Made by a program: the position numbers and the translations under genes
Part shown: positions 59,268-64,000 of the stretch, piece by piece
How the letters are laid out: the number at the start of each line of letters is the position of its first letter
Numbering within the stretch: position 1 is the first letter of the stretch
The notes under the pieces: model-generated
The model's input: only the letters and a program-made list of their open reading frames with translations
Databases searched by the model: none
What the model was told of the DNA's origin: nothing
NCBI RefSeq assembly: GCF_025369935.1
Contig: NZ_CP104467.1
Span: 3,355,001-3,419,000, forward strand
Source: Paenibacillus andongensis
Lineage (GTDB): Bacteria; Bacillota; Bacilli; Paenibacillales; NBRC-103111
Length of the DNA: 64,000 bases
Reading direction: 5' to 3'

Positions 59268-61304
59268 ATGAGATTTGAACATATCGATAAGAAAATGCCC
59301 CGAGAACTGAGAGAGCTAATTATGGAACAAAAATGGTGCTCTTCTTTGCTGAAACAAGGCGTGACATTACCTGATTTATTGACTGATCGGGAGTACCTTG
59401 CAGAGTTGAACCGGCATTTGTCATTGGATGAAAAGCATACGCTGCGTCTCATCATATCCGCATTTGGCTGTGAACCGTTTACAAAGGGAGCGCTAGAAAA
59501 GCAAGCAGCTCTTCGTATGGCAGGTGCGCAAGTCGCTCTAGGCCTTATAGGACTTAGAAGAGCAGGCGTTATAGCGGCTTTTCGCAAAGCTTGGGGGGAG
59601 CAGCTTTTTATCCTGCCTGAGGATGCTTTTGCAGCGTGGCAGCTGTTGTTATTTCCTTCAGATCAACTTCAAAAAGGTAAAGAGGATATGACTTTTGAGC
59701 TGTACGAAGCCGGGAACTCAGGGCAATTAAACATATCAGATGCTGCAGCACCGGTACATCCTAGAGGCTTGGCACAGCAGCTGTTTCATTTTCTGGTGGC
59801 TTGTAACCAACAATCATCTCTATCTCTCACAAACAAAGGGACTTTACATAAAAAGCAGCTGCAAAAACTAACGGAACAGCTAGCCTTACCAAATGATATA
59901 TTGCGCTCTGCTGGGATTACTTACGCATTTAGAGACGTTTATGACGAATCTGCCGCGTTAATGATCGAAGTGGCTATTCGTATGGGTTTCCTATCCATGA
60001 ATAGCCAAGGTGACCGTTACCTCTTCAATCAGCAGGCTTGTTTAAGATGGCTTCAGGAACCCTACGATAGCCAGCAAGGGCAATTATACCAGATTTGGCG
60101 TCAGTTGTTGGTTCCTGCACCTGTTTGGCTTGAACATGGCATATCATTGATGGAAAGGGGAGAGTTTGGGCAGTGGTATGAGGTGGACGCTATTGCGAAA
60201 GGAATCCGTTCTTGCTGTTCCCTTGGGGGTCAGGTGACGGATGAATCCTCGCTTCGCGCGGCTATCATCACCACATGGATAACTCCTTTATCTGTTTTCC
60301 GTTTCATAGAATTGGGTACCGACGGGGAAGATCGTCTTTGGTTTCGATGGTTAATCACACCGATACAGGAGACATCACGTAATGGGGATAGTAACCTCAG
60401 TTCGTCAGAAACGCATGTTGAGGTGCGTCCCTCGCTTTATGTACAGCCAGATTTCGAAATGTTACTCCCCCCTGACGTATCGCTTCGGACAGAATGGGAT
60501 ATCGCGGCTTTTGCTGATCTCCAAACGACAGATCTTGTTCGTACCTATCGCATAACCAAAGAAAGCTTCTACCGTGCTTGGGAAAAGGGGATGAGCAGCG
60601 AGGAGATGATTCGGATGCTGAACGAGAATGCTCTTTACGAAGTGCCCGCGCATATAACAATTACGTTGCAGCAATGGGGAGAGCAAGCCGGTAAGCTGTA
60701 TATCGAAGAAGTAACGCTGCTTCGCTGCCGTTCCGAGGATATAGCGGAAGCTTTGCTTAGAAATGAGAAATGCCTTCCATTTCTTGGGGAACGTGTTGGC
60801 AGCTCAAACTTTATTATTATGCGTGAACATCTTACACTGCTCACGAAGTGTCTAGAGAAAATGGGTTTCCATCCAAGAAGCAGCCGAAGAGACGAGGATG
60901 CAGCGGTTGGCAATACCTTGATTTCGTCTGAAAATCAGACAGGCGGCCTTTGTTATTCACGGGATACTATCCAGCTCTATGAAATGGATACCCACTTGCC
61001 AGAACGGGACGAATTGTATCCGGATATGCAGGATATTCCTGTAAGCTGGATGAAGGAATTTCGTGACTATCACGGCTCAACTCGCAAAGAAATGATCCGT
61101 AAAGCTATCGAATGGAAAAGCGTTTTGCAGCTTCGTAAAGAAGGACGAAATCGCTTCATTATCCCCCGAATTCTACGCGAGGAACGATCAGGCTGGATAT
61201 TGGAAGGACTGGAGGAATATCAGGAAATTTCATTGGCGAGCGAGGATTGGGAGGAAATGAAGCTTATTTTGCCAGGTATCAATGATGAGGGTGTTTATAC
61301 GTAG
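59268..61304 (+). CDS. Helicase-associated domain protein, XPB partner
   Basis: A 678-residue soluble protein with no ATPase motifs. Several winged-helix-like segments are suggested by repeated helix-turn patterns (about 60-110, 180-260). The C-terminal half, from EVRPSLYVQPDFEMLLPPDV to LVRTYRITKESFYRAWEKGM, matches the helicase C-terminal/XPB-Ssl2 associated domain (Helicase_C_3) in character. The tail has DIPVSWMKEFRDYHGSTRKE. Such proteins accompany XPB genes in Paenibacillaceae and actinobacteria. It lies 17 bases after the helicase, in one operon. A role in repair or chromosome processing is inferred only from that link. Confidence 0.8.
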   Translation: MRFEHIDKKMPRELRELIMEQKWCSSLLKQGVTLPDLLTDREYLAELNRHLSLDEKHTLRLIISAFGCEPFTKGALEKQAALRMAGAQVALGLIGLRRAGVIAAFRKAWGEQLFILPEDAFAAWQLLLFPSDQLQKGKEDMTFELYEAGNSGQLNISDAAAPVHPRGLAQQLFHFLVACNQQSSLSLTNKGTLHKKQLQKLTEQLALPNDILRSAGITYAFRDVYDESAALMIEVAIRMGFLSMNSQGDRYLFNQQACLRWLQEPYDSQQGQLYQIWRQLLVPAPVWLEHGISLMERGEFGQWYEVDAIAKGIRSCCSLGGQVTDESSLRAAIITTWITPLSVFRFIELGTDGEDRLWFRWLITPIQETSRNGDSNLSSSETHVEVRPSLYVQPDFEMLLPPDVSLRTEWDIAAFADLQTTDLVRTYRITKESFYRAWEKGMSSEEMIRMLNENALYEVPAHITITLQQWGEQAGKLYIEEVTLLRCRSEDIAEALLRNEKCLPFLGERVGSSNFIIMREHLTLLTKCLEKMGFHPRSSRRDEDAAVGNTLISSENQTGGLCYSRDTIQLYEMDTHLPERDELYPDMQDIPVSWMKEFRDYHGSTRKEMIRKAIEWKSVLQLRKEGRNRFIIPRILREERSGWILEGLEEYQEISLASEDWEEMKLILPGINDEGVYT

Positions 61305-61416
61305 GGTAGAATGAGCGATTGAGCAATGGACGAGGATTTCGCTTCAAAGAGAAAAGGAAGAAACTCTTGGGGAACTGTGGTATAGTAGAGATGTTATATA
61401 TTTTTTGAGAGGAAGG

Positions 61417-61881
61417 ATGTTGATCTTAGTTATGTTACAGACGATGGAAGCAGAAACAATAGATATGTCGGCCGTTCTGATGCAGGCCTATGACATGGGT
61501 GATATGATTAATTCCTCTGCAGAAGTGGCAGATTATTTATATTGGAAGATCGCTGTGGAGAACAGCGCGGAAGTTCGGGATCTTAAAGCTGTATTCGCCA
61601 GAAAGAAAGATGCTTTCGAGGAATGTGAACGCTTCGGGCATTACCACCCAAGCTATCACGAAGCATTAGCCGCGGTGAAAGAGATTCAGGAGAAGCTGCA
61701 TGCTGTTGAAGCGGTGCGCAGGTTCAAAGAAGCAGAAGACCGATTGGACGATTTGCTGTTTTCAGTTTCTACAACGATCGCGCATGCGGTCTCCGATACG
61801 ATTAAAGTCCCAAGCAATAATCCACTTCCAACTGGCAAAGGCTGCAGTTCCGGTGGAAGCTGCAGCGGGAATTGCGGGTAA
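61417..61881 (+). CDS. ylbF: YlbF/RicF family regulator with Cys-rich tail
   Basis: A ~154-residue YlbF/YmcA family protein. The helical core contains VLMQAYDMGDMINSSAEVAD, DLKAVFARKKDAFEECERFG and HPSYHEALAAVKEIQEKLHA. The tail ends KGCSSGGSCSGNCG, with cysteines that in B. subtilis RicF help ligate [4Fe-4S] clusters in the RicAFT complex, which promotes mRNA maturation by RNase Y and sporulation or competence. The start is ambiguous: ATG at 61417, TTG at 61420 and ATG at 61432 lie close behind GAGGAAGG. A reversed asparaginase gene now separates it from ylbG, its neighbour in B. subtilis. Confidence 0.88.
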   Translation: MLILVMLQTMEAETIDMSAVLMQAYDMGDMINSSAEVADYLYWKIAVENSAEVRDLKAVFARKKDAFEECERFGHYHPSYHEALAAVKEIQEKLHAVEAVRRFKEAEDRLDDLLFSVSTTIAHAVSDTIKVPSNNPLPTGKGCSSGGSCSGNCG

Positions 61882-61884
61882 TAA

Positions 61885-62889
61885 CTAAAGCTGGAAATCG
61901 GGGCGGATGATGCCGACCTCGGTTCCCTGCCAGTTATGAATAGTAGGGGTATGATAGGATGCAAGTTCGCTTACTTCGGATTCCGAAAGCAAGCTTAGCT
62001 GCTTCAAAGCTTCGACGACAGCGGGATATAAGGCCCGAACATGACCGTCTTCGATCTTCAGTACGAAGCCTAAGCCCTGCTCAGGAATCGTGATGGCGAA
62101 GATGCCTTCTGCTCCCATCTTGCCGATGATACGGCCACCCGTTACCTCGATTAATCGCGTATCGAAGCGGTCGCTTCCCGCGAGGAATTGAGGATATTTT
62201 CGCACCGCGGCGACAATTCTTTGGCAAGCGTTTGCACGTGCTTGCGGTAATTCGTCAGGGCGGCCCAATCTGGCGAAAGCAAGTGCCAGTTGGTCAATCC
62301 TCATGCCGAATACGGGCACCCCGCAACCGTCAATCCCGAGCTGCATCTGCGGCTTCGGCACGTCGGTCATAGCGCTTACGGCACCCAGCATAATCTGCTG
62401 AACCGGATGCTGGATGCTCATGTACGTATCCGGCGATGCACCTAGGTGTGCGCTAAGCGCAAGCATACCCGAATGTTTGCCCGAGCAATTGTTGTGCAAG
62501 GTGCTCGGGGATTCGCCTCGCTCGCGCATCGCCTGTGCGGTCGGCGCGTGGTAAGGTTCATGTGCACCGCATTGCAGGTGCTCATGATGGTAACCGAGCT
62601 TGCCCAGGATCCCCTGGGCCGTGCTCACGTGCTCTGCTTCCCCGTTGTGGGAAGCGCAGCATAAGGCGATTTCGGCATCGGTGAGGCCGAAATGATCAGC
62701 CGCGCCGGATTCAATCACCGGCAAGGCTTGAATGAGCTTCGCCGTCGAACGGGCGAAGGTGAGCAGCTGCGGGTCGCCTGCTTGATGCAGCAGCGTCCCC
62801 CCAGCGTTAACGACCGCGAGGTGGACGCGGTGAATACTTTCTGTTATGCTTCCACGGAATATGCGGACAATGGTGTCAGAAGGCTTCAT
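61885..62889 (-). CDS. Asparaginase II family (rhizobial-type) amidohydrolase
   Basis: A 334-residue protein of Pfam Asparaginase_II, the class that includes the thermolabile Rhizobium etli enzyme and is unrelated to E. coli-type asparaginases. The active-site Ser-x-x-Lys is in FARSTAKLIQALP; IALCCASHNGEAEHV, LHNNCSGKHSGMLALSAHLG with the metal-binding Cys, and LGIDGCGVPVFGM follow. It should hydrolyse L-asparagine to aspartate and ammonia. The gene is noticeably GC-rich from about 62.15 to 62.85 kb and runs opposite to ylbF and ylbG on either side, so it looks inserted. Its stop lies only three bases from that of ylbF. Confidence 0.9.
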   Translation of the reverse strand: MKPSDTIVRIFRGSITESIHRVHLAVVNAGGTLLHQAGDPQLLTFARSTAKLIQALPVIESGAADHFGLTDAEIALCCASHNGEAEHVSTAQGILGKLGYHHEHLQCGAHEPYHAPTAQAMRERGESPSTLHNNCSGKHSGMLALSAHLGASPDTYMSIQHPVQQIMLGAVSAMTDVPKPQMQLGIDGCGVPVFGMRIDQLALAFARLGRPDELPQARANACQRIVAAVRKYPQFLAGSDRFDTRLIEVTGGRIIGKMGAEGIFAITIPEQGLGFVLKIEDGHVRALYPAVVEALKQLSLLSESEVSELASYHTPTIHNWQGTEVGIIRPDFQL

Positions 62890-62936
62890 GTAGCGGGTTC
62901 ACTCCATACTAGGATTATTGAAAAGAGGTTGCAATC

Positions 62937-63200
62937 ATGATGATCGAGCGTTGCGGATTAATCATTTGGGTAAACGATATCAAAGCCGCGAGAAACTTGG
63001 AACGGTTCGGTTCCCTTCATTACATATCCAAGAAAATGAATTATGCCGTTCTTTATATACATGCCAGCAAAGTAGAGGAGACAACACGGAACCTTTTGAA
63101 GCTCCCTTACGTCAAAAAGGTAGAGAAGTCTTACCGTAACGAAATTAAAACCGAATACAGTAGTGATGTGCCGGACAAAACTAGATTTTACACCCTTTGA
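62937..63200 (+). CDS. ylbG: YlbG (DUF2129) family protein
   Basis: An 87-residue protein matching YlbG: CGLIIWVNDIKAARNLERFG, LHYISKKMNYAVLYIHASKV and LLKLPYVKKVEKSYRNEIKT. The family is confined to Bacilli and has no proven function. AGAGG precedes the start, which may be the ATG at 62937 or 62940. In B. subtilis it follows ylbF directly; here an oppositely oriented asparaginase gene lies between. A terminator follows. Confidence 0.92.
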   Translation: MMIERCGLIIWVNDIKAARNLERFGSLHYISKKMNYAVLYIHASKVEETTRNLLKLPYVKKVEKSYRNEIKTEYSSDVPDKTRFYTL

Positions 63201-63217
63201 GGCTGCAGTGCAAAACG

Positions 63218-63243
63218 AAAGCTTCGTAAGAAGCTTTTTTTAT
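63218..63243 (+). terminator. ylbG terminator
   Basis: AAAGCTTC (63218-63225) pairs with GAAGCTTT (63230-63237) around a gtaa loop, followed by a long T-tract. Confidence 0.92.
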
Positions 63244-63411
63244 TTTTTGAATTTTTAGAAAATAAGCATTTTTTCATGATCTCACAAATATTTATTAATA
63301 ATTTTATATATTCTTTCATGGGAAAAAAAGTTATAATCAAGTAAAATATAACTTACATGCAGATAGGGAATAGGTACACGGTCTCATTTTAGTAGGAAAG
63401 GGGTTGTGATC

Positions 63412-63849
63412 ATGAAAGACAAGGTGATGGGGAGATGGAGTACTTATGAACCATTCTTCGTACAGCTGGGTGACAAGAAAGTGGCGGACGTCGTGATCAC
63501 GAATCATGCGAAGCTGAGATGGAGTGATCGTGTTTCTAGCGAAAACAATTCACTCGAGGAAATTTGCGCTTTTCTGTGGGAAAAGCTTAAAAATGATAGC
63601 ATCGTCCCTTATTATCGTAATGAAGAAGACGTTTATCTCATTGATGATGACTTAGTTGTTGTTGCCGAGTTTTCCCATTTGGAGCATGAGACTGATCTCG
63701 TGGGCAATCCGCTTCACAAAATGATTATAGTTACTTTCCTTGGGAAAATGTCGGAAACGATGGAGCTTCGTGATTTGAAGTCTTATTATTCTTGGCTTAG
63801 ACACTCGCGTCGCATGACACTGATCAAGAACAGTCGCAAGCGTCGATAA
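63412..63849 (+). CDS. Uncharacterised 145-residue protein
   Basis: A soluble protein I cannot place in a family. It has VADVVITNHAKLRWSDRVSS, EDVYLIDDDLVVVAEFSHLE and a very basic C-terminus (SWLRHSRRMTLIKNSRKRR) that could contact nucleic acid. The 'NHAKxRWxxRV' start and alternating strand pattern faintly recall small RelE/DUF4258-like folds, but this is only an impression. An ATG at 63412 follows AGGAAAGGGG at 8-base spacing; a GTG at 63406 is less suitable. The preceding ~200 bases are very AT-rich and carry a TATAAT. Confidence 0.7.
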   Translation: MKDKVMGRWSTYEPFFVQLGDKKVADVVITNHAKLRWSDRVSSENNSLEEICAFLWEKLKNDSIVPYYRNEEDVYLIDDDLVVVAEFSHLEHETDLVGNPLHKMIIVTFLGKMSETMELRDLKSYYSWLRHSRRMTLIKNSRKRR

Positions 63850-63961
63850 CCGAATAGGTTGCTTAACTGGAGTGTGTCGATGAAGGCATGCTCTTTTTTG
63901 CGTCTTAATGGACTGTGTGCTTGCGATTTCATATAATGGAAACAAAGAGAGGCGGGTTTAC

Positions 63962-64000
63962 ATGGCACTTAATTTTCATCAGCTACATATCTTCTTTACC
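63962..64000 (+). CDS. LysR-family regulator, first 13 codons only
   Basis: An ATG at 63962 behind GAGAGGCGGG encodes MALNFHQLHIFFT before the window ends. This is the typical opening of the LysR winged-helix domain (LxxLxxFxxV). A TATAAT at about 63932 may belong to its promoter. Nothing more can be said. Confidence 0.6.
   Translation, partial: MALNFHQLHIFFT

Overview
The window reads as chromosome of a low-to-moderate-GC, spore-forming Firmicute, most probably Paenibacillaceae (Paenibacillus-like). The reasons are strong AGGAGG-type ribosome binding sites, a tyrosyl T-box, CcpA, YlaN, YugN, YlbF/YlbG, AcuA/AcuC beside AcsA, a PAS-rich sporulation-type histidine kinase and several ABC/LacI sugar loci. 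No rRNA, tRNA, CRISPR array, prophage or intact insertion sequence was seen.

Layout. 1-7 kb: end of a DUF1054 gene, a secreted stalk-domain protein, and a NarL-type two-component system divergent from a three-gene ABC-2 exporter. 7-8.2 kb: two small conserved genes. 8.2-12.7 kb: a LacI-controlled sugar locus whose ABC transporter has collapsed to a permease/binding-protein remnant, while promoter, two operators, repressor, BadF-type kinase and GH4 glycosidase remain. 13-19.1 kb: LacI regulator, LarA-family nickel epimerase homologue, gluconate kinase, SDR dehydrogenase and 6-phosphogluconate dehydrogenase, which together suggest a sugar-acid route into the pentose phosphate pathway. 19.1-25.5 kb: aroK, rhodanese, two crcB, aroA, a C39-like peptidase, a CoA-binding protein, a compact flavoprotein and a Gln/Asn-rich protein with a conserved duplicated module. 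25.5-32.4 kb: PTS IICBA plus enzyme I, DJ-1, zinc-finger protein, ccpA and mtnN. 32.4-36.3 kb: acuC and acuA, divergent from acsA, with a candidate cre site. 36.3-42.1 kb: class A PBP, T-box-tyrS, and rpsD with a long structured leader.

42-53.3 kb: diguanylate cyclase, TVP38 protein, His-less HPr-like protein, ylaN, Ca2+/H+ antiporter, Asp23 protein, SEDS protein, yugN, M20 amidohydrolase, CBS protein and a four-PAS kinase. 53.4-56.6 kb: two Gfo/Idh/MocA dehydrogenases and a convergent LysR gene. 56.7-64 kb: small membrane protein, lipoprotein nuclease, XPB-type helicase with a helicase-associated partner, ylbF and ylbG split by a reversed asparaginase gene, an unknown protein and the first codons of another LysR gene.

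The strongest leads are (i) the larA-like/gntK/SDR/gnd operon as a possible fructuronate-mannonate-gluconate route, (ii) a tandem hairpin repeat with compensatory base changes that ends exactly at the ribosome binding site of two unrelated genes, (iii) the duplicated 25-residue module of the Gln-rich protein, where nearly all DNA differences are silent, and (iv) the decayed transporter with intact operators.
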